This document shows positions 9,037-17,640 of a stretch of DNA of 57,811 bases, in pieces; within the stretch, counting starts at the first letter, position 1, and each line of letters starts with the position of its first letter. The DNA lies in contig MKWE01000025.1 in assembly GCA_001899585.1 (NCBI GenBank), positions 83,113 to 140,923 of the forward strand. The letters are read 5' to 3'. The notes under the pieces are model-generated. The model was not told the DNA's origin, searched no databases, and worked only from the letters and a program-made list of their open reading frames with translations. Both the position numbers and the translations under genes were made by a program. The DNA comes from Rhodospirillales bacterium 70-18. GTDB taxonomy: Bacteria; Pseudomonadota; Alphaproteobacteria; Acetobacterales; Acetobacteraceae.

Positions 9037-9359
9037 GGGATTACCTGCTGCGTGCCACCGATGAAGCGGCGCTGTGGGCGGCGTTGCTCGCGGCCGGCGT
9101 GGTCGCCGAGCAGCCGGATGTCACCGGCGCGCTGGCGAGGCTGCCGACCGGCGGCGCCGCGCTGGATGTGGTCGGGCTGATCTACCAGCCGACCGGGGTC
9201 ATGCTGACCGACGCCGACGGCCTGCCCTATCCGGAGATGGCGCCGGTGCCGGGCTTCCATGCCAATCTGCGCACCGAGGGGCCGCTGCCGGACGCACAGC
9301 TGGCGCTGCTGCCACTGGTCACCCCGCCGCCGGCCACGCCCTATCGGGTCTGGGCGTAG
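9033..9359 (+). CDS. hypothetical phage protein, 108 residues
   Basis: Not recognised beyond a small conserved-looking phage protein. It starts at an ATGA overlap with the spike gene and ends nine bases before the gpW-like gene. The core reads DVVGLIYQPTGVMLTDADGL and FHANLRTEGPLPD, a compact alpha/beta pattern. In several prophages a protein of this kind follows a fibre gene and is thought to act as an assembly factor; that is inference by position. Confidence 0.6.
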   Translation: MRDYLLRATDEAALWAALLAAGVVAEQPDVTGALARLPTGGAALDVVGLIYQPTGVMLTDADGLPYPEMAPVPGFHANLRTEGPLPDAQLALLPLVTPPPATPYRVWA

Positions 9360-9368
9360 GCAACGCCG

Positions 9369-9572
9369 ATGGCCTGGACCACGCAGCAATTGGCCGCACT
9401 CGAGACGGCGATCGCCCAGGGCACCACTAGGGTCACCTTCGAGGGGCGCACCGTCGAATACCGCAGCCTGGCCGACATGATCCGGCTGCGCGACCTGATG
9501 CGGCGTGATCTCGGCGCCGCGTCACCGCCCGCCATCACCTATGCGGGCTTCTCCCGCGGAGACGGCACATGA
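9369..9572 (+). CDS. gpW-like head-tail connector protein
   Basis: The 67 residues match the gpW family closely: a short helix (QQLAALETAIAQG), two strands (TRVTFEGRTVEYRS) and a second helix (LADMIRLRDLMRRDLG). The YRSLADMIRLRD signature is diagnostic. gpW closes the portal vertex after DNA packaging and prepares it for tail attachment. It lies directly before the portal gene with a four-base ATGA overlap, as in lambda. Confidence 0.9.
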   Translation: MAWTTQQLAALETAIAQGTTRVTFEGRTVEYRSLADMIRLRDLMRRDLGAASPPAITYAGFSRGDGT

Positions 9573-11092
9573 ACCTGTTGCAGCGGGTCTGGCAGGCGGC
9601 GCGCGGCCAGGCGGTGCCGGCGGCGACAGCACCGGCCATGCAGGCCGACCGCGCCTATGCCGCCGCACAGGACGTGCGGACCTCACTGTGGAACCCATCC
9701 GGCAGTTCGGCCACCGCCGAGGTCGGCATGGGTGCCGCACCCATCGCCCGGCGTGCCCGCGACGCAGTGCGCAACGACCCCTACGCCGCCCGCATCGTCG
9801 ACCTCTGGGCCGGCAACGCCGTCGGCGCCGGCATCACCACCCGCTGGCCCGACCGGCCGCATGCCGATGCCTGGCGAAGCTGGGCCGAGAGCACCGCCTG
9901 CGACGCCGAGCGCCGCCTCGACCTCTACGGCCTGCAAGCGCTGGTGATGCGCGCCGTGGTCGAGAGCGGCGAATGCCTGGTGCGGCTGCTGCCCGGCGAG
10001 ATCACGCCGGCCAACCCGATCGGCCTGCGGCTGCAGCTGCTGGAGAGCGACTATCTCGACACCACCCGCAACGGGCTGGTCGATGGCCAGGCGGTGGTGC
10101 AGGGCATCGCGCTGGACGATGCCGGCGCCCCCGCCGCCTACTGGCTGTTCCGCCAGCATCCCGGCGCCGCCTGGATCAGCCCGGGCCAGCGCGTGCGGAG
10201 CGAACCGGTGCCCGCCGCCGAGGTGCTGCATATCTACCGCAAGCGCCGGCCAGGCCAACTCCGGGACGTGTCCTGGCTGGCCCCGGTGCTGCTGCGGCTG
10301 CGCGATCTCGGCGACTACGAGGCGGCGCTGCTGATGAAGGCCAAGATCGAGGCCTGCCTGGCCGCGGTGGTGACCACCGACAGCGACGACGCTGTCACCG
10401 GCGCCAGCACCAGCCTGCTGCGCGATGCCCAGGGCCGGGCGCTGGAAGCCTTCGAGCCGGGCATCATCCTCTACAACCGTGGCGCCGGTTCGGTGGAGGT
10501 GGTCAACCCCTCCGGCGGCGGCAGCCATACCGCCTTCGCCCGGCGCACGCTGGAGGCGGCAGCGGTGGGTGCCGGCCTGACCTATGACCAGGTCTCCGGC
10601 GATCTCACCGCGGCGAACTACTCGAGCCTGCGGGCGGGCAAGATCGAGTTCCGCCGGCTGTGCGAGCAGGTGCAGTACGGCATGCTGATCCCGATGCTGG
10701 TGCGCCCGATCGCCGAGCGGTTCCACGCCCATGGCGCACTGGCCGGGCTGTGGGGTGCCGACATGCCCCATGGCGTCTCGCATGTGCCGCCGGCACACGA
10801 GATGATCGATCCGGCCAAGGATACTGCGGCGCTGGTCTCCCAGGTGCGGGCGGGCTTTGTGCCGCTGCCGGAGGCGGTGGCGTCGTTCGGCTACGACTTC
10901 CGCCAGGCGGTGGAGATGGTCAAGGAAGCCAACGCCGCGCTCGACGATGCCGGCGTGTCGCTCGACACCGATCCGCGCCGGGTGGCTCGCAGCGGGGCGG
11001 CGCAGGACGCGGCACAGATGGCGGCCGTTGAGATTGCCGCGACCGGTGCGGCGATGCCACAGCAGCCGGACCAAACGGCCAGCGCTGGGTAG
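9569..11092 (+). CDS. phage portal protein, lambda family
   Basis: At 507 residues this has the length and motif order of lambda GpB portals: a start segment with ARDAVRNDPYAARIVDLW, then GNAVGAGITTRW, LVMRAVVESGECLVRLLPG, EVLHIYRKRRPGQLRDVSWL and the late QVSGDLTAANYSSLRAGKIE. The portal forms the dodecameric ring through which DNA enters and leaves the capsid. The start is fixed by the ATGA overlap with the gpW-like gene. The C-terminal tail is Ala/Gln-rich. An unrelated cargo island follows, separating the portal from its usual capsid neighbours. Confidence 0.95.
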   Translation: MNLLQRVWQAARGQAVPAATAPAMQADRAYAAAQDVRTSLWNPSGSSATAEVGMGAAPIARRARDAVRNDPYAARIVDLWAGNAVGAGITTRWPDRPHADAWRSWAESTACDAERRLDLYGLQALVMRAVVESGECLVRLLPGEITPANPIGLRLQLLESDYLDTTRNGLVDGQAVVQGIALDDAGAPAAYWLFRQHPGAAWISPGQRVRSEPVPAAEVLHIYRKRRPGQLRDVSWLAPVLLRLRDLGDYEAALLMKAKIEACLAAVVTTDSDDAVTGASTSLLRDAQGRALEAFEPGIILYNRGAGSVEVVNPSGGGSHTAFARRTLEAAAVGAGLTYDQVSGDLTAANYSSLRAGKIEFRRLCEQVQYGMLIPMLVRPIAERFHAHGALAGLWGADMPHGVSHVPPAHEMIDPAKDTAALVSQVRAGFVPLPEAVASFGYDFRQAVEMVKEANAALDDAGVSLDTDPRRVARSGAAQDAAQMAAVEIAATGAAMPQQPDQTASAG

Positions 11093-11157
11093 CGTCCAGA
11101 AGTCGAGGCAATCATCGACAGCCTCACCCGCAGTTCCGCAATAGAAGGAAAGCTGAC

Positions 11158-11322
11158 ATGGGGTACATGCCGCTCCAAGGGCGGCTAAGCGCCCAGTCCG
11201 GCCGTTTGCCACTCATTGAGGCTTTCCTGAAAGCTGAATTGAGGGCTGTCGCCGCGCCTCACGCCTCCCAAAATACGTATACGGCACGCCGAACCTCACA
11301 GTCATCCCCTACTCCTCTGTGA
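11158..11322 (+). CDS. possible small protein, 54 residues
   Basis: An open frame lies in the 313-base gap after the portal gene. AAGGAAA stands seven bases before the ATG, a better site than most neighbours have. The product has no recognised domain and a Ser/Thr-rich tail. It sits where phage coding sequence passes into AT-richer cargo and may be a small gene or a remnant of a displaced one. The rest of the 11093-11405 gap shows nothing else. Confidence 0.25.
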   Translation: MGYMPLQGRLSAQSGRLPLIEAFLKAELRAVAAPHASQNTYTARRTSQSSPTPL

Positions 11323-11405
11323 TGATCCGGCATCGAGCGGTGAATGGAACGAAAGACACAGAGCGGAGAAGGCATCAAACCGCGATAGGCAGGCGACCTA
11401 ACTAA

Positions 11406-12278
11406 TTATATATTCTGTCCTCCGTACGGTACATGAATAGTCGCGCCGCCCCCAGGCATAGTCTTCGGAAAGTCGGGGTGCGACAATTGCTCAAACCATT
11501 CTCTCCGATATTCAATTCTTTCTGAAGGGCTAAGACTGTCTTCGTACGTCCACGGTTCTTCTTGTAAAACAGTTGGGGTAAGCAAATCTATCGCGATGGA
11601 TGCCGCTTTCGTGGCCGGGCTTTCGGCCAGTTGAAGAACATGCCTCGCGAGTTTATCGACCACAGTGCTTTGTACGAGTTCAATGGCTTTCTCAACTGTG
11701 GCGCTTCCAAGCTTACCCCATTCGACCGAGGCCAGAATATTAAGAGTCGCACCGGTGTCGTTCGATAGCGCGTGGTCTATTTGGTAGTTGGTGTCCGTTC
11801 GAAACTGTCCGCGAGTAAACTTCTTTTCAGCACCCACGTTAGCCCGCCAGGCCGAAGCAATTGGACTTTCGCCGTCGCTCAGGAACTTCCGACTTGGATT
11901 GTCAGCGGCATATGATGTTGCCGGCACTGAAAGAGTATCCGGAGGCTTCGCAGGTGTTCCGGTCGCCCGCAACAATACGCTATCAATCTTTTGTAGGCCG
12001 CAGGTAGGCGCGCGGAAAGCGGAACCTATCTGATCCTCGACTGCAGGGCTCCCGACATCTGACGGATCGGCCGTTTCCGAGGTAGGTCGTCCGGGAAAAG
12101 TTTCGTTCGCCGGGCTTTGCGGCGTCGCGGCCGGACTCTTGTTGTCGGCCTGCGGTGACGTTTCTATCGGGAATTCAGGGTCCGCGTGCGCATCCTTCCA
12201 ATAGGCGAAATAGCAAAGCGTACTTGCTCCGAGTTTCAATACTTCTCGACGCCTAAAGGTCTTGGGACAGCTTGGCAT
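11406..12278 (-). CDS. Tat-exported protein of unknown function
   Basis: This 290-residue protein starts with a twin-arginine signal, FRRREVLKLGAS, followed by a short hydrophobic stretch and an Ala-His-Ala end near residue 30. It should be exported folded to the periplasm. Residues 35-80 are a Pro/Ser/Thr-rich linker; the C-terminal half is helical with no known domain. The ATG at 12278 has GGAG seven bases upstream; a longer start at 12308 does not. The gene begins 12 bases after the stop of the 490-residue gene, so they are one operon. AT-rich composition relative to the phage genes suggests later acquisition. Confidence 0.7.
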   Translation of the reverse strand: MPSCPKTFRRREVLKLGASTLCYFAYWKDAHADPEFPIETSPQADNKSPAATPQSPANETFPGRPTSETADPSDVGSPAVEDQIGSAFRAPTCGLQKIDSVLLRATGTPAKPPDTLSVPATSYAADNPSRKFLSDGESPIASAWRANVGAEKKFTRGQFRTDTNYQIDHALSNDTGATLNILASVEWGKLGSATVEKAIELVQSTVVDKLARHVLQLAESPATKAASIAIDLLTPTVLQEEPWTYEDSLSPSERIEYRREWFEQLSHPDFPKTMPGGGATIHVPYGGQNI

Positions 12279-12289
12279 GGGGCGCTCCG

Positions 12290-13762
12290 TCAGTCCGAGA
12301 TGACCCACAAGTGCATCACCAGACCACTGACATCGCCTGCGGACTTATCGAAGGCGCCCCGCACCCCCCATACTCCGGTCGGCCCGCCGTTCCAAAGCGC
12401 GTCAGAGTGTTGAGGCTTCAGGTCGAAAACTGATGCCGGACACACGCGTCCCACGGTCAGCCACTCGGAGCCGCCGGCAATGATCGCTCCTTGAGGCGGC
12501 GTGACTCTCACTGTCATTGGCCTCCGGTTGTCGCCGGTGAATTCGAACCCTATGCCTCGTAATTTAGCCTTCGGCGCTGGCAGGTCCGCGTCGCTTACAG
12601 TAAATGATCCATTAAAGACGTCGAAGCCTGTTACTTTAGAGTCCCCTGGGATTAATTTTTCGCTCCAAATCGATGATATAGTGGTGCGCTGAGTTCGTTT
12701 GAATTTCGACAGCGCATTTCCAGCGTGAACGAGCCAAATTGCTATCTCATCAATCATTCCGCCGACATCGGGTGCACTGAAGGGGACCGCTAATCCGTAA
12801 ATCTCACTCAGACCGCGATCTAACGCGCGCACGCGCTCAACGAGACATCGGACGTTCTGATCAAACAACGCCTTCAGCCTTTGCAATTTCTCGCTGTAGT
12901 TTAGTTCCGATCCGATCCGGCAATGCTCATAAATCTGTAGCCACGCCAACTGCCTGCTAATCGCGGCTCTCTGCGTCCTAAAATCGACGTCCTTTCGAAA
13001 ATAGTCCTCCTTTCTTTTTGCTATGCGCAGCTTCGCCTGAACCTGCGCGACGTTTGAGTTTGCCCCAGCCAGAACGTGCCGCCAGCTGGCCTGCTCTATA
13101 TTGTTACGGTGCGCATTTGTAGCGATCGCCGTCCTTTCCATATCGTCGTAGTCGCGGGTGACAACATTCCTAGTGATCGCTCCATTTTGTTTTGCATTTA
13201 GATCCAAGGCGCCATCCGACAGAACGGCCGAGTACCTATGATCTTTCGCATCTGCTCGGAGCATTTCGTCACAAAGGGCCTCCTGCTCGGTCGCCCGAGC
13301 GAGGGCCGTCTCCAGCGCGATTTTCTCGTCGGCAGCTTCCAACCATGCTAGCTTATATAAGCCCGCTTCCACCTCGTCCAAATGCACCGCGTCGAGCCTT
13401 ACAAATTCTTCGCCCTTAAACCGAGTATCGTTCCGCAGCCTCGCCACCTCGCCGTATTGCTGTCGAATTTTTAGGCAGGCCTGAAGATACTGAGAGGTTT
13501 CATCGAAATTCAATTCGACACGCTGTACACCTATCAGTTCATCTTGCGGGACATCGGAAAAGACAATTGTCTCGAGATCCGGGACGATCGCTTGCGCGCC
13601 ATCGTAAGTGTAGCAAGCACCCTTCACAGATTGCGGATCTGGCGCATTCGATGCAATAAGCGCAGTAAACTGCTTCGCATCGCTGCGAATTCCGTTCAAA
13701 TCGAGCCCGTACTGCTGTGCAAACGCGGCTTCGATGGTGGCCAAATCTGCCTGCGTAGGCAT
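12290..13762 (-). CDS. large helical protein of unknown function (cargo island)
   Basis: 490 residues with no recognised family. No export signal is visible. Residues 85-330 are rich in Glu, Arg, Leu and Ala with long heptad-like stretches (around 140-170 and 225-270), suggesting an extended helical or coiled-coil body. Residues 360-490 look beta-rich, with segments such as FNGSFTVSDADLP and LRGIGFEFTGDNRRP resembling a small beta-sandwich. GGGAGG lies five bases before the ATG. A helical stalk plus beta cap is seen in some pore-forming or surface-binding proteins, but this is shape resemblance only. It is co-transcribed with the Tat-exported gene that follows. Confidence 0.7.
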   Translation of the reverse strand: MPTQADLATIEAAFAQQYGLDLNGIRSDAKQFTALIASNAPDPQSVKGACYTYDGAQAIVPDLETIVFSDVPQDELIGVQRVELNFDETSQYLQACLKIRQQYGEVARLRNDTRFKGEEFVRLDAVHLDEVEAGLYKLAWLEAADEKIALETALARATEQEALCDEMLRADAKDHRYSAVLSDGALDLNAKQNGAITRNVVTRDYDDMERTAIATNAHRNNIEQASWRHVLAGANSNVAQVQAKLRIAKRKEDYFRKDVDFRTQRAAISRQLAWLQIYEHCRIGSELNYSEKLQRLKALFDQNVRCLVERVRALDRGLSEIYGLAVPFSAPDVGGMIDEIAIWLVHAGNALSKFKRTQRTTISSIWSEKLIPGDSKVTGFDVFNGSFTVSDADLPAPKAKLRGIGFEFTGDNRRPMTVRVTPPQGAIIAGGSEWLTVGRVCPASVFDLKPQHSDALWNGGPTGVWGVRGAFDKSAGDVSGLVMHLWVISD

Positions 13763-13851
13763 GGAAGCCTCCCGAAGGTGACGGGCTAAACGCCAACACT
13801 GATACTGGCTGGCGTATCGCTAAAGCGGTAAGTTTTATAACCTAAAGTGAC

Positions 13852-14142
13852 TTATTGGCAGGCAACCTCGAATATGGCGTAACCGCAATGGCCGCCGCCT
13901 ACGGTGCCTGGAAGCTGAGTAACCTTTGCTGGCTTAGAAGAGCCGTGCGCGCTACACCACATGTTTGCTCTGTTTTGTATTTCCGTGCAGTTTACAAAAG
14001 CATCGAAATTGCCGGGGCAAAGTGCCTTAGCACGCTCCTGCAACTCGCCCTCGCAAAATCTATACGTTCCCGCCGCCGATGCGGGGAGGTTAGCCAGGAC
14101 GACCCCAGCAAACACGCTTGCGGTCACGATATGCCTAATCAT
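13852..14142 (-). CDS. small secreted cysteine-rich protein
   Basis: This 96-residue protein has a clear Sec signal peptide: MIRH, a hydrophobic core (IVTASVFAGVVLANLP) and an ASA-A cleavage site near residue 24. The mature part of about 72 residues has six cysteines, consistent with disulfides formed in the periplasm. The start at 14142 follows a GGTGG-type site; the longer reading to 14247 would bury the signal peptide. It is the first gene of the minus-strand island, 89 bases ahead of the 490-residue gene. Function unknown. Confidence 0.65.
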   Translation of the reverse strand: MIRHIVTASVFAGVVLANLPASAAGTYRFCEGELQERAKALCPGNFDAFVNCTEIQNRANMWCSAHGSSKPAKVTQLPGTVGGGHCGYAIFEVACQ

Positions 14143-14463
14143 TTCGTTCCACCTTCGAGCGAAATTTTGTTTATGGAAGACGTATACGATCGCCTTTATG
14201 CCGCGTTTGACAGTGGGTACGTTGACAGATTTTGGTAACTTCCGCAATGAAAAAGGGTGGCCACGAACAGCATGCTTCCACCTTGGACGGCAGCTTCGCG
14301 TTCCCGCTCATCTTATCCTTGCCATTCCGCTTACGGCCAGATTCGGTCATTAGAGCGGAGTCCGTAAAGGTCAACGTTGGTTCGGAACCCGACCTATATT
14401 CCTGACGCGAAACAGCGCGCCGCACAAAAGCAAGTCGTCAACCCTAACCGCAGAGCTAAACTC
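14143..14463. other. intergenic stretch, likely divergent promoter region
   Basis: About 320 bases lie between the minus-strand island and the capsid gene. It is AT-richer than the phage genes and should hold the promoter of the minus-strand operon. An in-frame extension of the capsid gene reaches 14377 but has no convincing ribosome-binding site. No terminator-like hairpin or conserved gene was seen. Confidence 0.4.
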
Positions 14464-16620
14464 ATGACCGATTCCATCGATCCGGGCGGGAGCAATCCCG
14501 CACCGGCGATACCGCATGACGGCGGTGGTTCCACCGCTGGGACAACCATGACCGCGGCGCGCGCTCTCGCGGCCCCGGCCACCGTCGATCGTGCCGCTCG
14601 TACCGTCGAGGTGGTTTGGTCGACCGGAGCGCGGGCTCGCAACTTCGTGCCGCCGCTCGGCATGATCACCGAGGAATTGGACATGTCGCCGTCAGCCGTC
14701 CGCATGGACGGGCTGCGCAGCGGCAGCGCCCCGGTGCTCAACACCCACCGCAAGGCCGATGCGCGCGACGTGGTCGGCCGGGTCGTCGCCGCCCAGCTCG
14801 AGGCGGGCCGCGGCCACGCCACGCTGCAGTTCTCTGCTGCCGCAGATGTCGAGCCGCTGTGGCAGCGCGTCGCCGACGGCACGCTGCGCAGCGTCAGCGT
14901 CGGCTACCGCGTGCATCGCTACGACCAGGTCACCGATCCCGCCGACGGCATCGTCCACCGCGCCGTCGATTGGGAGCCCTACGAGATCTCCGTCGTGCCG
15001 ATCCCGGTCGATCCGGCCGCGGCGATGCGCGGCGCGGACGATCCAACCGCGCCCGCCACGGCGGTTGAGCCGACCCTGCCGATCCTCGACACACCAACCA
15101 ATCCCACTACCACCCAGGAGACTCCCATGCCCGAGACGACGCCGGTTGCCCCGGTTGCTGATCCGGCGCCGTCCGCGCCGGCTGCCACCCCCACCCGCAG
15201 CAATCCCGCACAAGCCGCCCAGGAGGGCGCTCCGACCATGCCGAACAACCCGCCACCTGCCGCTGACGCCGATCGTGGCACGGTCGCCGTTCCGCCCGGC
15301 GAAGCCGCCGCCGAGGTGATCCGCGCCGAACGCGCCCGCATCGCCGCCCTCGGTCCGGTCGCCCAGGCCGGCCGCGCCCTGGTGGCGCCGGCCACCGTCG
15401 ACGCCCTGCACCAACGTGCCGTCGCCGAGGGCTGGGCGCCCGAGGCCCTGCGTGGCGCCCTGTGGGACGCCATGGTGCAAGGCGCCACCCCGCCGGCACT
15501 GCCCGCCTCGCCGAACAGCGGCCCCGCCGCCGAAGACCCGGCCGTCATCCGCGACGCCATGGCCGAAGCCATCGCCGTGCGTGCCATGCCCGGCTACCAG
15601 GCACCCGGTGGTGCCACTGGCGGCCGCCATGCCGAGTTCCTGGACTGGCGTCCCTCCGAGATGGTCGCCGAACTGATGCGCGCCCGCGGCGAGCGCAATA
15701 TCCCCCGCGGTGCCGCCGCCCTGGCGGATCGTGCCTTCCACACCACCAGCGACTTCCCGCTGCTGCTCTCGGCCGCCGCCAACAAGATGCTGCTCGCCGC
15801 CTACCAGCCGGCCAACCCGACCTACCGGCAGTTCTTCCTCCGCCGCGACTTCCGCGACTTCAAGCCGCATCGCCATCTGCGGGTCGGCGACTTCCCCACC
15901 CTCGTCCAGCTCTCCGAGAACGGCGAGATCCAGGCCGGCACCATGTCCGAGAGCCAGGAACTGGTGAACCTGCTCACCTTCGCCCGACGCATCCGCGTCA
16001 CCCGCCAGATGCTGGTCAACGACGATCTCGGCGCCTTCACCGACTTCGCGGCCATGATCGGCCGCCGCGTTGCCGATTTCGAGAACGCTACCGCCTACGC
16101 CCTGATGAACAGCGCCAACGGCTCCGGCCCGACCCTGGTCACCGGCAATGCCGCGGTGTTCGCCACCGGCGCCGCCCGCGCCAACCAGGCCTCGGCCGGC
16201 ACCGCGCTCGACCTCACCAACCTGGCCCTCGGCCGCGCCGCGGTGATGAAGCAGAAGACGCTGGACGGGCTGCCGATCTCGGTGGGCAACGGCATGCGGC
16301 TGCTGGTCGGGCCGAACCTGGAGCTGGCAGCGCGCCAGCTCACCGTGAGTGTCGCCGCCACCCAGACCGCCAATGCCAACGTCTATGCCGGTTTCATCCA
16401 GCCGGTGGTCGAGCCGCAGATCCAGGGCAACCGCTGGTATCTGTTTGCCGACCCGATGGCGGCACCGGTCTATGTCTACGGCTACCTCAACGGCGCCGAG
16501 GGGCCGCAGGTCACCACCGGGCCGGTCTCCGGCGTCGATGGCGTCGAGGTCTCGGTGATCTTCGACTTCGGGGTCGGCGCCATCGACTGGCGCGGCGCCT
16601 GGTTCAACCCTGGCACCTGA
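14464..16620 (+). CDS. prohead maturation protease fused to major capsid protein
   Basis: One 718-residue frame holds two functions. Residues 30-190 are a prohead protease of the herpesvirus/HK97 type: VLNTHRKAD supplies the catalytic His (about 95), LRSVSVGYRV the nucleophilic Ser (about 143-145), and DWEPYEISVVPIPVDPAA closes the domain. Residues 200-290 are Pro/Ala/Thr-rich, suiting a scaffold-like linker. Residues 400-718 match Mu-like gpT major head subunits (FLDWRPSEMV, LTFARRIRVTRQMLVNDDL). Self-cleavage would release the capsid subunit. Such fusions are known in alphaproteobacterial prophages. The start at 14464 is preferred to one at 14377, which lies in AT-rich intergenic DNA. Confidence 0.9.
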   Translation: MTDSIDPGGSNPAPAIPHDGGGSTAGTTMTAARALAAPATVDRAARTVEVVWSTGARARNFVPPLGMITEELDMSPSAVRMDGLRSGSAPVLNTHRKADARDVVGRVVAAQLEAGRGHATLQFSAAADVEPLWQRVADGTLRSVSVGYRVHRYDQVTDPADGIVHRAVDWEPYEISVVPIPVDPAAAMRGADDPTAPATAVEPTLPILDTPTNPTTTQETPMPETTPVAPVADPAPSAPAATPTRSNPAQAAQEGAPTMPNNPPPAADADRGTVAVPPGEAAAEVIRAERARIAALGPVAQAGRALVAPATVDALHQRAVAEGWAPEALRGALWDAMVQGATPPALPASPNSGPAAEDPAVIRDAMAEAIAVRAMPGYQAPGGATGGRHAEFLDWRPSEMVAELMRARGERNIPRGAAALADRAFHTTSDFPLLLSAAANKMLLAAYQPANPTYRQFFLRRDFRDFKPHRHLRVGDFPTLVQLSENGEIQAGTMSESQELVNLLTFARRIRVTRQMLVNDDLGAFTDFAAMIGRRVADFENATAYALMNSANGSGPTLVTGNAAVFATGAARANQASAGTALDLTNLALGRAAVMKQKTLDGLPISVGNGMRLLVGPNLELAARQLTVSVAATQTANANVYAGFIQPVVEPQIQGNRWYLFADPMAAPVYVYGYLNGAEGPQVTTGPVSGVDGVEVSVIFDFGVGAIDWRGAWFNPGT

Positions 16621-16626
16621 TCCCGG

Positions 16627-16977
16627 TCAGCCAAAGCCCAGGAACACCGCCAGGCTGCGGTTCAGCGCGACCAGTTCTTCGTCGCTGAGCCGCCCCAGCG
16701 TCTGCCCCACGCGCTCGCGTCGCACCGCGGTGATCTTCTCCACCGCAATATGGCTCGGGTTGGTGAGGCCACTGGCCGGGCCTGGCGCGACCGCGATCCG
16801 CAGCAGCGGTGCGCCGGTCGGTTGCGTGGTCAGCAGGCAAACCACGACCGAGCCGGTGTCGTCGAACAACTCGGACTGCACGACCACGGCCGGCCTTGGC
16901 TTGCCGCCATAATCGCCGGCCGCCCGGTCGGCGATGACGACGACATCACCGCGGCGCATCAGCGGCCGTGTCGTCAT
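16627..16977 (-). CDS. mazF: MazF/PemK-family toxin
   Basis: About 116 residues with the PemK/MazF core: MRRGDVVVIADRAAGDYGGK, then RPAVVVQSELFDDTGSVVVC, LLTTQP, and a late LSDEELVALNRSLAVFLGF helix. The conserved RP-AVVVQ and hydrophobic strands are those of mRNA-cleaving MazF toxins. It overlaps the antitoxin gene by tens of bases; ATGs at 16983, 16977 and 16959 are all possible, and the last, giving MRRGD, is closest to the usual family start. It lies convergent to the capsid gene within the head module, so it is cargo that may stabilise the prophage. Confidence 0.85.
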   Translation of the reverse strand: MTTRPLMRRGDVVVIADRAAGDYGGKPRPAVVVQSELFDDTGSVVVCLLTTQPTGAPLLRIAVAPGPASGLTNPSHIAVEKITAVRRERVGQTLGRLSDEELVALNRSLAVFLGFG

Positions 16978-17185
16978 CCTCATCGAACACCGAGACCGCT
17001 TCGATGAAGTCCATCACCTCGTCAAAGTCGGCTTCGGCGGCGACCAGGCGTGACTGCCGGCGCGCCTCCTCAGCAAAACCCGGCGCCCGCGTGTCCGGCA
17101 CCCAGATCTGGATCGGCCGCAGACCCTTCGCACGCAACTGCGCGCGGTGGGTGGCGACGCGTTTGCTGGTGGTCGAGCGGGCCAT
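16946..17185 (-). CDS. mazE: MazE-family antitoxin (DUF3018 type)
   Basis: The 79 residues have the form of DUF3018 antitoxins: a basic start (MARSTTSKRVATHRAQLRAK), then GLRPIQIWVPDTRAPGFAEE, which forms the DNA-binding strand and helix, and an acidic C-terminal tail (DFDEVMDFIEAVSVFDEDDD) that neutralises the toxin. It is the first gene of a two-gene operon with the overlapping toxin. A perfect palindrome just upstream is a likely autoregulatory operator. The ATG at 17185 is the start that yields the standard N-terminus. Confidence 0.85.
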   Translation of the reverse strand: MARSTTSKRVATHRAQLRAKGLRPIQIWVPDTRAPGFAEEARRQSRLVAAEADFDEVMDFIEAVSVFDEDDDTAADAPR

Positions 17186-17203
17186 CTGATCCTCCATCCG
17201 GGT

Positions 17204-17215
17204 GTTACATGTAAC
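17204..17215. promoter_or_regulatory. palindrome, candidate MazE operator
   Basis: GTTACATGTAAC is a perfect 12-base palindrome 19 bases upstream of the mazE start. MazE-type antitoxins bind palindromes of this kind in their own promoter, alone or with toxin, so autorepression of the mazEF operon is expected. Confidence 0.6.
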
Positions 17216-17292
17216 GCTTCGGCGGCGGCACTTCAAGCCTCGCCCCCCGTCCCGCCAGCAGGCGAGACCCATTCCTCACCAGGAGCCTTCCC

Positions 17293-17640
17293 ATGAAGAA
17301 CTTCATCCAGCCGGGCGACAGCCTGGCCATGGTCGTGCCGTATGCCGCCGGCGTCACCGCCGGCCAGGGCATGCTGGTCGGCGCGCTGTTCGGCGTGGCC
17401 GCGGTCGATGGCGCCCAGAACGCGGTGATCGAGGGCGCCACCGAAGGCGTGTTTGACCTCACCAAGCAGCCATCCCTGGCGATCACCGCCGGTGCGAGGG
17501 TGTTCTGGGACGACACCAACCGCCGCATCACCACCACCGCCACCGGCAACTATCAGGTCGGCATCGCGGTGCTGGCCTCTGCCACCTCCGACACCACGGT
17601 GCGGGTGTGGCTGGAGCGCGTGCCGGCGTCCGGCGCATGA
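17293..17640 (+). CDS. DUF2190 family capsid protein
   Basis: The 115 residues match DUF2190 proteins, small capsid cement or decoration proteins of tailed phages: MKNFIQPGDSLAMVVPYAAG, then an SH3-like barrel with GALFGVAAVDGAQ, WDDTNRRITTT and YQVGIAVLASA. It should bind the outer capsid surface and stabilise it. It follows the capsid gene apart from the inserted MazEF pair, and ends in an ATGA overlap with the endolysin. Confidence 0.85.
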   Translation: MKNFIQPGDSLAMVVPYAAGVTAGQGMLVGALFGVAAVDGAQNAVIEGATEGVFDLTKQPSLAITAGARVFWDDTNRRITTTATGNYQVGIAVLASATSDTTVRVWLERVPASGA

